From contig JAGLYR010000121.1 in assembly GCA_023132135.1 (NCBI GenBank), positions 1 through 14,429 on the forward strand: a DNA stretch of 14,429 bases. The letters run 5' to 3'. The translations under genes and the position numbers were made by a program. Positions 1 to 7,354 of this stretch are shown one piece after another. Under the pieces are notes generated by a model. It was not told the DNA's origin. It did no database searches and worked only from the letters and a program-made list of their open reading frames with translations. The stretch is from Candidatus Eiseniibacteriota bacterium. Lineage in GTDB: Bacteria > Arandabacterota > Arandabacteria > JAGLYR01. Every line of letters starts with the position of its first letter. Position 1 is the first letter of the stretch.

Positions 1-46
1 CTCTTGTCCGGGATCTATTCTCTATTAGCTACTTCTCTATTGCTCT

Positions 47-92
47 GCCTGGACTGTGTACAAATCCTCCCGGATTTGTGCATAGTCCAGGC
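47..92 (+). promoter_or_regulatory. Long RNA hairpin in the leader of the yjbQ-family gene
   Basis: Bases 47-67 pair with 72-92 to form a continuous 21-bp stem closed by a 4-base loop (TCCC, 68-71). Two of the pairs are G-T/T-G oppositions (56:83 and 59:80). These become allowed G·U wobbles in plus-strand RNA but A·C mismatches in RNA from the other strand, so the element looks like plus-strand transcribed RNA. It ends 2 bases before the GGGAGG ribosome-binding site (95-100) of the next gene. No T-run follows, so it does not look like a classical intrinsic terminator. It could be a translation-control or mRNA-stability element, a terminator or processing site of an unseen upstream gene, or a relic of an inverted-repeat element. 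The structure is clear; the role is not. Confidence 0.6.
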
Positions 93-108
93 TAGGGAGG
101 CTGGAAGC

Positions 109-528
109 GTGACTGTGATCACGAGACGATTGACGCGCAAGACGCGGGGGCATTCGCAGATGCTCGACATCACGACGGATGTCGCCGGGATCGTGGAGTT
201 GTCCGGGATGGACGCGGGAATGGTGACAGTGTTCATCCCGGGCGCCACTGGTGGGGTGACGACCATCGAGTATGAAAGCGGTCTCGTTTCGGATATGGAA
301 CGTGCCTTCGAGACCTTGGCGCCGGAGAACATCCCCTACGCGCACAACGAACGCTGGGGCGACGGCAATGGCCATTCCCATGTCCGGGCGGCGATGCTGG
401 GCCCCTCGTTGAGCGTTCCCTTTTCCGGTGGCCAGATGATCCTGGGGACCTGGCAGCAGATTGTGGTGGTGGATTTCGACAACCGGCCGAGGCGCCGGGA
501 AATCGTGGTCCAGCTCATGGGAGAGTGA
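109..528 (+). CDS. yjbQ: YjbQ/UPF0047 family protein
   Basis: This encodes a 139-residue protein of the YjbQ (UPF0047) family. Members are small trimeric cytoplasmic proteins, often annotated as secondary thiamine-phosphate synthase because some have weak activity of that kind; the physiological role is unsettled. The family signatures are plain: FIPGATGGVTTIEYE in the first half, then HNERWGDGNGHSHVRA with its conserved His/Asp/Asn cluster, LGPS, and LGTWQQIVVVDFDNRPR near the C-terminus. Length is typical. The GTG start at 109 has an ideal SD (GGGAGG, 95-100, spacing 8). The frame stays open upstream to base 4, but that extension would translate the hairpin at 47-92 and add non-family sequence. 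The stop lies one base before the mtnA start, so the two are probably co-transcribed. Confidence 0.9.
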   Translation: MTVITRRLTRKTRGHSQMLDITTDVAGIVELSGMDAGMVTVFIPGATGGVTTIEYESGLVSDMERAFETLAPENIPYAHNERWGDGNGHSHVRAAMLGPSLSVPFSGGQMILGTWQQIVVVDFDNRPRRREIVVQLMGE

Positions 529-529
529 C

Positions 530-1573
530 ATGAATCGCGGAAAGGCCCCCGCGCCCCTCGAAACCCTGGCTTGGCGGGATGGCAAGCTCCGGATCATCGA
601 TCAGACGAGGCTTCCCCGAGAGCTGGCTATCATGGAAATCGCCGATTACCGCCACGTGATAGCGGCAATCCGGAACCTGGAGGTGCGAGGCGCACCTGCC
701 ATCGGTATTGCCGCGGCGTACGGCGCGGTGCTGGCTGCGGAGGAGGCGGTCGGGAGTCCGTCCCCGGAGGTCCGATCCCGGTTGAGGAAGGCTCTTTCCG
801 AACTCAGGTTGGCCCGGCCTACGGCCGTCGATCTCATGTGGGCCATCGACCGGGTGGGGGAAGTGGTCGACCGCACGGATGTTCCCGACGAGGGGCTCGC
901 AGAAGCGATCCTGGAAGTGGCGCGAAGAATCCACTGCGAGGATCTGGACAAGTCCCTGCGCATGGGCGAGCTGGGAGCTTCGCTGCTCCCCGATGAGGCG
1001 ACCGTCCTTACGCACTGCAACGCGGGTGGCTTGGCGACGGGCGGCTACGGGACCGCTCTGGCGGTGGTTTTTGCCGCGTGGGAAGCGGGGAAGAAGATCC
1101 GGGTCGTTGCGGACGAGACCCGGCCTCTTCTGCAGGGAGCCCGCCTGACTGCGTGGGAACTCCAGCGGGCGGGGATTCCCGTCACGTTGGTGTGTGACGC
1201 AGCGGCCCCGTGGCTTATTGGCAGCGGAGAAATTGACGCTGTCCTCGTCGGGTCGGATCGGATTGCGGCCAACGGAGACGTGGCCAACAAGATCGGGACC
1301 CTGGGAATCGCGCTGGCGGCCGATGCGAGCGGGATTCCATTCTACGTGGTGGCGCCGACTTCGACGCTGGATCCGGACACACTGTCGGGCGAAGAGATCC
1401 CTATCGAGGAGCGGGATGCCGAAGAGGTTACAAGGATCTTCGGGATCCGCACCGCCCCGGAAGGCATCGACGTTCGCAACCCGGCCTTCGACGTCACCCC
1501 GGCCCGCTACGTGACTGCCATCATCACGGAACGGGGGATCCATCGGCCACCGTACCAGGAATCTCTGCGCTGA
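530..1573 (+). CDS. mtnA: Methylthioribose-1-phosphate isomerase (MtnA)
   Basis: This is a 347-residue, full-length member of the eIF-2B alpha/beta/delta-like superfamily. MtnA isomerises 5-methylthioribose-1-phosphate to 5-methylthioribulose-1-phosphate, a cytoplasmic step of the methionine salvage pathway. Visible motifs are RGAPAIG (residues 53-59, sugar-phosphate binding), THCNAGG with the likely catalytic Cys163, ADETRPLLQGARLTAWEL (194-211), and GSDRIAANGDVANKIGT with the likely catalytic Asp243. Cys163 and Asp243 match the Cys/Asp pair known from the Bacillus enzyme. ATG 530 is chosen because it follows GGGAGAG (519-525) and the preceding stop; the frame extends upstream to 461 only by overlapping the previous gene. 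The Cys-Asp pair and length favour MtnA over related ribose-1,5-bisphosphate isomerases. No other methionine-salvage gene is present in the window. Confidence 0.93.
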   Translation: MNRGKAPAPLETLAWRDGKLRIIDQTRLPRELAIMEIADYRHVIAAIRNLEVRGAPAIGIAAAYGAVLAAEEAVGSPSPEVRSRLRKALSELRLARPTAVDLMWAIDRVGEVVDRTDVPDEGLAEAILEVARRIHCEDLDKSLRMGELGASLLPDEATVLTHCNAGGLATGGYGTALAVVFAAWEAGKKIRVVADETRPLLQGARLTAWELQRAGIPVTLVCDAAAPWLIGSGEIDAVLVGSDRIAANGDVANKIGTLGIALAADASGIPFYVVAPTSTLDPDTLSGEEIPIEERDAEEVTRIFGIRTAPEGIDVRNPAFDVTPARYVTAIITERGIHRPPYQESLR

Positions 1574-1596
1574 CACCGAAGGCCGGGTTTTTCTGC

Positions 1597-1625
1597 TTGA
1601 CGTGGGAGGTCCGATATCATAGATT
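1597..1625 (+). promoter_or_regulatory. Candidate sigma-70 promoter for rplM-rpsI
   Basis: TTGACG (1597-1602) and TAGATT (1620-1625) are separated by 17 bases in the 104-base gap between mtnA and rplM. The -35 matches consensus at 5 of 6 positions and the -10 at 4 of 6, including the leading TA and final T. Transcription would start near 1632, leaving a leader of about 45 bases before rplM. An overlapping TATCAT (1615-1620) would leave only a 12-base spacer and is less likely. The call rests on sequence match alone. Confidence 0.5.
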
Positions 1626-1677
1626 CAGAGTTTGGTTTGGATAACATGTACTTGGCAAATAGTTCTGGAGGGAACGG

Positions 1678-2136
1678 ATGAAGACCTATTCTCCAAAACC
1701 CGTGGACATTCACAGGGACTGGTGGGTTGTGGATGCGGAGGGTGCTGTCTTGGGTCGGCTGGCCACGCAGATCGCCAACGTTCTCAGGGGCAAGAACAAA
1801 CCCATGTTTGCACCCCACATGGACGTCGGGGATCACGTGATCGTGGTCAACGCGGACAAGATCGTGCTCACGGGCAGGAAACTGGAACAGAAGGAGTTAC
1901 TGAGGTACAGCGGGTATCACGGCGGGCTCCGCCGAATTCCCTACGACAAGCTGCTGCGCGAGCATCCGGACAGGGTGATTCGCAAGGCGGTTCGGGGAAT
2001 GTTGCCGAAGAATCGTCTGGGGCGTCAGGTTATTCGCAAGCTGAAGGTCTATGCAGGTCCCGATCACCCGCACTCGGCGCAGGGCCCCCAGGTGCTCGAG
2101 ATCGAGCACACGCGGAGAGGGCTCTCGGAGGCTTAG
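1678..2136 (+). CDS. rplM: 50S ribosomal protein L13
   Basis: This encodes a 152-residue L13, an early-assembling 23S rRNA-binding protein of the large subunit. Family landmarks are the N-terminal [16 protein letters not shown] segment, the [13 protein letters not shown] strand, YSGYHGGLR, and the L13 signature around [10 protein letters not shown]. The C-terminal [14 protein letters not shown] is also typical. The length is slightly above the usual 140-150. The ATG is preceded by GGAGGG (1667-1672). It is followed after 38 bases by rpsI, the near-universal partner, and the two are probably one transcript started from the candidate promoter at 1597-1625. Confidence 0.97.
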   Translation: MKTYSPKPVDIHRDWWVVDAEGAVLGRLATQIANVLRGKNKPMFAPHMDVGDHVIVVNADKIVLTGRKLEQKELLRYSGYHGGLRRIPYDKLLREHPDRVIRKAVRGMLPKNRLGRQVIRKLKVYAGPDHPHSAQGPQVLEIEHTRRGLSEA

Positions 2137-2174
2137 GGCAACTGAGGGAACATGAAAGGGAGGGTATGGAATCC

Positions 2175-2561
2175 ATGGAGGTGTTTGAAGCCACCGGCAG
2201 GAGAAAGGAGTCGGTTGCTCGTGTGCGCCTCATTCCGGGCAGCGGACAGCGGCTGATCAACGGGCGCGCCTTGGGCGAGTACTTTCCGAGGAAGACCCTG
2301 GTGGAAATGGTTGAGGCGCCCTTCGGCATTGTCTCGGACGCGCAGAAACTGGATTTGATGGCCAACGTCGGGGGCGGCGGACTCACCGGTCAGGCCGGCG
2401 CTGTTCGCCTGGGTATTGCCCGGGCGCTGGCCAAGTCGGACGAGTCGCTGAGGACGCCGCTGAAGAAGGCCGGTTTTCTCCGGCGTGATCCCCGGATGAA
2501 AGAACGGAAGAAGTATGGTCTGGCCGGTGCCCGCAAGCGTTTCCAGTTCTCCAAGCGTTAG
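2175..2561 (+). CDS. rpsI: 30S ribosomal protein S9
   Basis: This encodes a 128-residue S9, whose C-terminal tail reaches the P-site tRNA in the small subunit. Diagnostic segments are ATGRRKESVARVRL at the N-terminus, GGGLTGQAGAVRLGIARAL (the S9 signature), and the basic tail ending in FQFSKR, where the final SKR is the conserved tRNA-contacting end. ATG 2175 is preferred because GGGAGGG (2158-2164) lies 10 bases upstream. An in-frame ATG at 2166 would add three residues but sits only one base after that SD. The frame stays open upstream across rplM, which is a shadow. It forms an rplM-rpsI pair. Confidence 0.96.
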   Translation: MEVFEATGRRKESVARVRLIPGSGQRLINGRALGEYFPRKTLVEMVEAPFGIVSDAQKLDLMANVGGGGLTGQAGAVRLGIARALAKSDESLRTPLKKAGFLRRDPRMKERKKYGLAGARKRFQFSKR

Positions 2562-2670
2562 GATGTACTGGACTCCTGCGAGCGCGGAATCTCACACGTC
2601 TTCGGATCGTGGCAATGGTTTCCCGGCGCAATCATGACTTGGCTCGGGTTTGTCGCGGCGTGAAGAAGGC

Positions 2671-2687
2671 GGTGGTTTAAAACCATC
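2671..2687 (+). promoter_or_regulatory. Small hairpin just upstream of the rpsB ribosome-binding site
   Basis: Bases 2671-2677 (GGTGGTT) pair with 2681-2687 (AACCATC) around a TAA loop, giving a 7-bp stem with one G·U pair. It ends 5 bases before the AAAGGAG SD of rpsB. Ribosomal protein S2 represses its own rpsB leader in several bacteria through leader RNA structure, so an autoregulatory role is possible, but short palindromes occur by chance. I did not recognise a known rpsB-leader consensus. Confidence 0.3.
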
Positions 2688-2706
2688 AAGGCAAAGGAGA
2701 CGAGCT

Positions 2707-3462
2707 GTGAACGATGTGCCGCTGAAAAGCCTGTTGGAAGCTGGAGTTCACTTCGGGCACCAGACCCGGCGGTGGAATCCGAAGATGAAGAAGTACATCT
2801 TCCTCGCGCGGAATGGGATCTACATCATCGACTTGCAGAAAACCCAGAAGGCCCTCCGGCGTGCCTGTGACACCGTGCGGAAGGTCGCCGCGGGGGGCGG
2901 AGAAATCCTCTTCGTCGGCACCAAGAAACAGGCCCGGCAGGTTGTGCGTGAGGAGGCCGAGCGGTGCGAAATGCACTTCGTCGCCGAGCGCTGGCTCGGG
3001 GGCATGCTCACCAATTTCCAGACCATTCGCAAGAGTCTGGATCGTCTCTCAGCCCTGAAGAAGGACCTCTCGGATGAAGCGGTGATGGCGTCTCGTCCGA
3101 AAAAGGAAATCCAGCGACTGGAGAAACAGCGGGCCAAGTTGGACAAGGTTCTGTGCGGCGTCGAGAACATGACCAAACTCCCCTCGATGGTCTTCGTCGT
3201 GGACTGCCGGAAGGAAGGCATCGGGGTGGCCGAGGCCAACAAGCTCGGCATCCCTGTTGTGGCCATCGTGGATACCAACAGCGATCCTGACGAGATCAGC
3301 TACACCATTCCCGGAAACGATGATGCGATCCGCTCCATTCGGCTGATTACAAGTGCGATCGCCGACTCGGTGCTGGAAGGCCGCCAGGCCGCCCTCAAGG
3401 AACGATCGGTCCCGGCTGGAGACCAAGCCCCGCAAACCGCGGAACCCGCAAGCAAGGAATAG
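2707..3462 (+). CDS. rpsB: 30S ribosomal protein S2
   Basis: This is a 251-residue S2, the protein that helps recruit S1 to the small subunit. It opens with [24 protein letters not shown] and IYIIDLQKT, contains [15 protein letters not shown], a charged coiled-coil arm around residues 115-145, and the C-terminal [30 protein letters not shown] family region. The start is GTG at 2707, because AAAGGAG (2693-2699) lies 7 bases upstream and the homologous N-terminus begins here. Upstream in-frame starts would read through the leader. It is followed by tsf after 35 bases, the standard rpsB-tsf operon, and 145 untranslated bases precede it after rpsI. Confidence 0.96.
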   Translation: MNDVPLKSLLEAGVHFGHQTRRWNPKMKKYIFLARNGIYIIDLQKTQKALRRACDTVRKVAAGGGEILFVGTKKQARQVVREEAERCEMHFVAERWLGGMLTNFQTIRKSLDRLSALKKDLSDEAVMASRPKKEIQRLEKQRAKLDKVLCGVENMTKLPSMVFVVDCRKEGIGVAEANKLGIPVVAIVDTNSDPDEISYTIPGNDDAIRSIRLITSAIADSVLEGRQAALKERSVPAGDQAPQTAEPASKE

Positions 3463-3497
3463 ATTCCGAAAGATCGTGGAACTGAAGGAGGAAACGG

Positions 3498-4436
3498 ATG
3501 GAAATCTCCGCAGCCCAGGTCAAGGCATTGAGAGTCAAGACCGGTGCGGGCATGATGGACTGCAAGAAGGCCTTGGCACAGTGCAAGGGTGATATGGAGG
3601 CAGCGGGTGAGTACCTGAGAAAGACGGGTCAAGACGCTGCACTGGAACGGGGAGGGCGAACGGCCGCGGAGGGATTGGTGGATGCCTGTCTTCTTGCCGA
3701 TGCAGGGCTGGGTGTGTTGGTGGAAGTCAACAGCGAGACCGATTTTGTTGCGCGAACGGGTGAGTTCCAGACTTTTGTGAAGGACTTGGCAAACCAGATT
3801 GCCGGTGTGGAGTCACTCGGGCAAGGAGTAGCGGTCGCGAAGAAGGACTGCGTGGTCGATGCCAACGGTCAGGCTCGGACACTGGGGGAGATAGCTACGG
3901 AGAAATCAGCAGGTTTTGGCGAGAACATCGTGATCCGGCGGTTCGCCCGTTTCCGGAAGGCGGAGACGGCGGTCCTCGAAGCGTACATTCATCCCGGAGG
4001 AAGGGTCGGGGTTCTGCTGGAAGTGGATTGCGACAGCGATCCCGCCAGGGAGACCGAAGACTTCGGGGTCCTGGTGCGGGACGTTGCCATGCAGATAGCC
4101 GCCGCGTCCCCGCTGGTGGTGCAGCGGGACGAGGTAGACCAGGAACTCATTGAGAAGGAAAGAAGGATCAATCGGGAAATAGCCATCGAAGAGAAGAAGC
4201 CGGAGAACGTGATCGACAAGATTGTCGAAGGCCGTCTGCAGAAATTCTACAAGGAAGTCGTGCTCCTGGAACAGGAGTTCGTGAAGGATCAGGGAGCCAA
4301 GAACAAGCGCAGCATCCAGGCACTTCTGAAGGAAAAGAGCGGCGAGTTGGGTGGCGACATTGCTATCCGGCGCTTTGCCCGCTTCCAGCTGGGAGATCTG
4401 TCTGAGGAGACTCCCCCGGAGAGCCAGGCCACATGA
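3498..4436 (+). CDS. tsf: Elongation factor Ts
   Basis: EF-Ts is the guanine-nucleotide exchange factor that recycles EF-Tu·GDP. The 312-residue protein has the N-terminal UBA-like domain (VKALRVKTGAGMMDCKKAL), the TDFVAR motif at residues 81-86 that contacts EF-Tu, two core subdomains each containing an RRFARF segment, and the C-terminal helical region containing IVEGRLQKFYKEVVLLEQ. It is somewhat longer than the 283 residues of the E. coli protein. The stretch after TDFVAR and the acidic C-terminal tail are less conserved. The SD AAGGAGG (3485-3491) is strong. The TGA stop overlaps the pyrH ATG in an ATGA, which implies translational coupling. Confidence 0.96.
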   Translation: MEISAAQVKALRVKTGAGMMDCKKALAQCKGDMEAAGEYLRKTGQDAALERGGRTAAEGLVDACLLADAGLGVLVEVNSETDFVARTGEFQTFVKDLANQIAGVESLGQGVAVAKKDCVVDANGQARTLGEIATEKSAGFGENIVIRRFARFRKAETAVLEAYIHPGGRVGVLLEVDCDSDPARETEDFGVLVRDVAMQIAAASPLVVQRDEVDQELIEKERRINREIAIEEKKPENVIDKIVEGRLQKFYKEVVLLEQEFVKDQGAKNKRSIQALLKEKSGELGGDIAIRRFARFQLGDLSEETPPESQAT

Positions 4437-5155
4437 GCTACGGCAGGATCCTCCTCAAGTTCAGCGGCGATCTGATTGCCGCGGGCAAGGAACGCGGGGC
4501 CGCCGGCGGAGCCGGTGGACTCGTGGGCGATCTGGTGGAGGTACACGGTTCCGGGGTCCAGGTGGGTGTTGTGGTGGGTGGGGGAAACCTGTTGCGGGGG
4601 GCGGAAGTGTCCCGCGATGGGACCATGGGTCGCGCTGCGGCAGACGCGGTCGGAATGCTCGGGACGGTGATCAATGCTCTGGTTCTGGAAGATCTTTTGG
4701 AGCGGTCCGGTGTTGCGGCCCGTGTCCTGAGCGCTCTCCACATCAACGCACTGGTGGAGCCGCACAACCGGCGGCGGGCGCTTTGGCATCTGGAAAAGGG
4801 GCGGGTCGTCATTTTTGCGGGTGGGACGGGCAACTCCTACCTGACAACCGACACAGCGGCGGCCCTGAGGGCTGCCGAGATAGGCGCGCAGGCCTTGCTC
4901 AAGGCGACCAAGGTCGATGGCATTTACGCTGCCGATCCCATGGTGGATCGTGGGGCCGAGCGGTTCGATCGGCTTTCCTATACGGAAGTTCTCAAGAGGC
5001 AGCTGGGAATCATGGACGCTGCCGCCGTTTCCATATGCCGGGAAACCGGGATCCCGATCGTCGTGTTCGATGGAATGCGGAGGGGAAACCTCCAGGCTGT
5101 GGTGAGAGGTGAGATTGTGGGCACTGTCGTCGGAGGAGAGGATCAGCATGAGTGA
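4433..5155 (+). CDS. pyrH: Uridylate (UMP) kinase
   Basis: PyrH phosphorylates UMP to UDP in pyrimidine nucleotide synthesis. It is a cytoplasmic, normally hexameric member of the amino-acid kinase fold. The 240-residue protein shows RILLKFSG (lysine near residue 9), the GGGN loop at 49-52, LLRG (Arg55), Asp71 before VGMLGTVINAL, the GTGNSYLTTDTAAALR acceptor/ATP region at 131-145, and KATKVDGIYAADP. The segment after the first motif is unusually Gly/Ala-rich (about residues 21-32) and lacks the GID sequence seen in many homologues. Other catalytic landmarks are intact, so it is probably active. The start overlaps the tsf stop by 4 bases and the end overlaps frr by 8 bases, consistent with the tsf-pyrH-frr operon. 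Confidence 0.94.
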   Translation: MSYGRILLKFSGDLIAAGKERGAAGGAGGLVGDLVEVHGSGVQVGVVVGGGNLLRGAEVSRDGTMGRAAADAVGMLGTVINALVLEDLLERSGVAARVLSALHINALVEPHNRRRALWHLEKGRVVIFAGGTGNSYLTTDTAAALRAAEIGAQALLKATKVDGIYAADPMVDRGAERFDRLSYTEVLKRQLGIMDAAAVSICRETGIPIVVFDGMRRGNLQAVVRGEIVGTVVGGEDQHE

Positions 5156-5708
5156 CGACGAGACCATCGCGCGTGCGAACCAGAAAATGGGAAAGGCCGT
5201 CGAGGTAATCCAGAGGGAATTCGCTTCGGTGCGCACAGGCCGGGCCACAACGGTTCTTCTGGACTCAATCAAGGTGGAAGCCTATGGGTCGACTGTGCCC
5301 CTGGTGCAGGTTGCAAGTCTGAGTGCGCCCGAGCCCAGGCTCCTGGTTGTGCAGCCATGGGATCAGACCCTGCTCCCCGAGGTTGAGAAGGCGATCCAGA
5401 AATCGGATCTGGGGCTGACGCCTGCCAACGACGGTACGGTGATCCGGCTCCCGGTTCCACAACTTACCGAGGAACGGAGAAAGGACTTGGTCCGACTGGT
5501 CAAGCGCGTGGCGGAAGAGGGCCGCGTAGCCGTTCGCAATGTTAGGCGCGACTCCAACGAGGAATTGAAGAAGAGAGAGAAAGCAAAGGAGATCTCGGAG
5601 GATGAAAATCGGCGTCTGGCACAGCAGGTCCAGGATCTGACGGACGAGCACATCAAAGAAGTGGATAGTACGCTGGCGGATAAAGAGAAAGAGATCATGG
5701 AGATCTAG
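5148..5708 (+). CDS. frr: Ribosome recycling factor
   Basis: RRF works with EF-G to split post-termination ribosomes. The 186-residue length is exactly typical. Features are FASVRTGRATTVLLDSIKVEAYGSTVPL at the first helix and domain boundary, the PWDQTLLPEVEKAIQKSDLGLTP hinge region, VIRLPVPQLTEERRKDLV, and the long C-terminal helices with NVRRDSNEELKK. ATG 5148 is preceded by GGAGGAG (5132-5138) and overlaps the end of pyrH by 8 bases. The frame extends upstream to 5109 only inside pyrH. Confidence 0.96.
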   Translation: MSDDETIARANQKMGKAVEVIQREFASVRTGRATTVLLDSIKVEAYGSTVPLVQVASLSAPEPRLLVVQPWDQTLLPEVEKAIQKSDLGLTPANDGTVIRLPVPQLTEERRKDLVRLVKRVAEEGRVAVRNVRRDSNEELKKREKAKEISEDENRRLAQQVQDLTDEHIKEVDSTLADKEKEIMEI

Positions 5709-5730
5709 TGCCTAGGGCGAGGTTTGTAGG

Positions 5731-6498
5731 TTGGGCAGGCAGACGACGGAAGAAGAATCCGGGTTGTTGAGGAAGATCCTGGCGACAGGCAGCGTCCCTG
5801 TGCATGTTGCGATGATCATGGACGGGAACGGTCGATGGGCCGGTAAGCGCTGTCTGCCGAGGGTCGAGGGTCACCGCGCTGGTGTGGAGAGGGTGCGCGA
5901 GGTTGTGGAGACGGCGGGAGATCTGGGGGTGAAGATCCTGACCCTCTATACTTTCTCCACGGAGAACTGGTGCCGACCCATTGAAGAGATCTCCATGCTG
6001 ATGACCTTTCTCGCCGAAGTACTGCAGCGCGAGATCGACGATCTGGACCGGAACAATGTGCGCCTTCGCGCCATGGGGAGACTCGAGCTTCTCCCGGTAT
6101 CCGTGCAGGAAGAGCTGGACCGGGCCGGTAGACGTCTTGCAGACAACACGGGCCTCATACTGAATCTGGCGCTCAGCTATAGTGGCCGGGCGGAACTGGT
6201 GGACGCGGTTCGCAAACTGGTTTCCAGTACATCCGGGTTGCCCCTTGATCCTCTTGATATCACCGAAGAGACCCTCTCTGAACACCTGTACACGGCCGAC
6301 TTGGCGGATCCGGACCTTCTGATCCGCACGAGCGGCGAGATGCGCATCAGCAATTTCATGCTCTGGCAGCTGGCATATTCCGAAATATGGGTCACGGATG
6401 TTCTCTGGCCGGATTTCCGCCGGATGGATTTCCTGCGGGCGGTTCGGGATTACCAGGCCAGAAACCGCCGCTTCGGCGGGGTTACCTCTGATCGGTGA
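5731..6498 (+). CDS. uppS: Undecaprenyl diphosphate synthase (cis-prenyltransferase)
   Basis: UppS condenses isopentenyl diphosphate units onto farnesyl diphosphate to make the C55 carrier lipid used for peptidoglycan and other surface glycans. The 255-residue protein has the signature HVAMIMDGNGRWA with catalytic Asp31, GHRAGVERVREVVE (His48), TLYTFSTENWCRP, and the C-terminal pyrophosphate-binding block RTSGEMRISNFMLWQLAYSE followed by LWPDF. The TTG at 5731 gives the usual short leader of about 25 residues before the first motif and has a weak AGGGCGAGG SD about 8 bases upstream. Later TTG codons at 5764/5767 and GTG 5800 are alternatives. It lies 22 bases after frr and 7 bases before cdsA. 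Confidence 0.93.
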   Translation: MGRQTTEEESGLLRKILATGSVPVHVAMIMDGNGRWAGKRCLPRVEGHRAGVERVREVVETAGDLGVKILTLYTFSTENWCRPIEEISMLMTFLAEVLQREIDDLDRNNVRLRAMGRLELLPVSVQEELDRAGRRLADNTGLILNLALSYSGRAELVDAVRKLVSSTSGLPLDPLDITEETLSEHLYTADLADPDLLIRTSGEMRISNFMLWQLAYSEIWVTDVLWPDFRRMDFLRAVRDYQARNRRFGGVTSDR

Positions 6499-6505
6499 GG
6501 AGGCC

Positions 6506-7342
6506 GTGTCCAAACTCGGCCGAGGATCCAATCTGATTCATCGCACAGCCGTCGGCGTTGTCGCCGTCCCGGTTCTTCTGTTCCTGGCCTGGGTCGGGGG
6601 GATTGCCTTTGTCGCTCTGGTGGCCGTGATTGTAGTCCTGGGTCTCTCGGAGTTCTATCGGCTGGTCGAAGCGGGGGGAGAGAAGCCTCTCTCGCAGCTG
6701 GGTTTGGTCGGCGGGCTTGGTCTGTGTCTGGCGGTGTGGTGTGGAGAGGCGCACGTTGGTCTGACGCTGGTGGCGGGATCGATTCTGGTTGCGGCCCTTT
6801 TCCGTCGATCGCTTCGCGACTCGCTCCCGGCCGCGGCCACGACTCTTGCGGGTCTGCTGTGGATCGGCTGGTTGGGCTCACACCTCATCGCGCTCAGAGA
6901 GCTGCCGGGTCCGGGCCAAGGCGATCCTTATGGAGGGGCGCGGTATGTGTGGCTGGTCTTGTCCCTCACCTGGTGCTGTGACACCGGGGCCTATGGTGTT
7001 GGGGTGAAATGGGGCCGTCATCGCCTCCTTGAGCGTGTCAGCCCCGGCAAATCGGTGGAGGGCGCGTTGGGGGGGATAGCGGCCTCTCTCGGCATGGCAT
7101 GGATTGCCGGGAAGTGGTTTGCTCCTTTCCTTGAATCGGCGGATGTGATCGCGCTGGGACTGGGAGTCGGAGTTGTCTCCCAGCTGGGTGATCTGGTGGA
7201 ATCGATGGTCAAGCGTAACGCAGGAGTCAAGGATGCCTCTCATCTGATCCCCGGGCATGGGGGGGTTCTGGACAGATTTGACAGCATGTTCTTCTCCGCA
7301 CCGCTGGTGTATCTCTACCTTCGTTTCTTCGTGATTCCATAG
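6506..7342 (+). CDS. cdsA: Phosphatidate cytidylyltransferase
   Basis: CdsA converts phosphatidic acid and CTP to CDP-diacylglycerol, the precursor of membrane phospholipids. It is a polytopic inner-membrane enzyme. The 278-residue product has several hydrophobic segments (from about residue 13 onward). Conserved catalytic segments are DTGAYGVGVKWGRH, SPGKSVEGALGG, and the family signature in the last 50 residues, KRNAGVKDASHLIPGHGGVLDRFDS with its paired aspartates. The GTG start at 6506 follows GGTGAGGAGG (6494-6503), whose GGTGA part overlaps the uppS stop and gives workable spacing. The frame extends upstream to 6398 only inside uppS. Confidence 0.93.
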   Translation: MSKLGRGSNLIHRTAVGVVAVPVLLFLAWVGGIAFVALVAVIVVLGLSEFYRLVEAGGEKPLSQLGLVGGLGLCLAVWCGEAHVGLTLVAGSILVAALFRRSLRDSLPAAATTLAGLLWIGWLGSHLIALRELPGPGQGDPYGGARYVWLVLSLTWCCDTGAYGVGVKWGRHRLLERVSPGKSVEGALGGIAASLGMAWIAGKWFAPFLESADVIALGLGVGVVSQLGDLVESMVKRNAGVKDASHLIPGHGGVLDRFDSMFFSAPLVYLYLRFFVIP

Positions 7343-7354
7343 GGGAAGCGCGCC

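Noticed and set aside
66-100. Loop/arm sequence CCTCCC (66-71) complementary to the SD GGGAGG (95-100), suggesting a pseudoknot that hides the SD
   Set aside because: Two of the six bases are inside the stem and the remaining 4-base loop sits at the far end of a 21-bp stem only 2 bases from the SD, so the loop cannot reach back sterically. It could only act in an alternative fold without the stem.
4-108. Longer N-terminus for the yjbQ-family gene
   Set aside because: The extension translates the hairpin and has no family similarity, while GTG 109 has an ideal SD and matches the family length.
515-1576. Long minus-strand open frames opposite core genes (also 4289-5272 and 8328-9305)
   Set aside because: They mirror confidently identified plus-strand genes in GC-rich DNA, are rich in Arg/Pro/His, and contain no recognisable domain.
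1581-1592. Intrinsic terminator after mtnA (GGCCGGG followed by TTTTT)
   Set aside because: I could not find a complementary upstream arm at a sensible loop distance; the T-run alone is not enough.
1632-2174. Long upstream extension of rpsI in the same frame across rplM
   Set aside because: It overlaps rplM completely in another frame, and S9 homology begins only near residue MEVFEATGRRK.
2639-2681. Promoter for rpsB (TTGGCT or TTGTCG with TTTAAA)
   Set aside because: Spacers are far from 17 bases, and initiation after TTTAAA would fall at or beside the SD.
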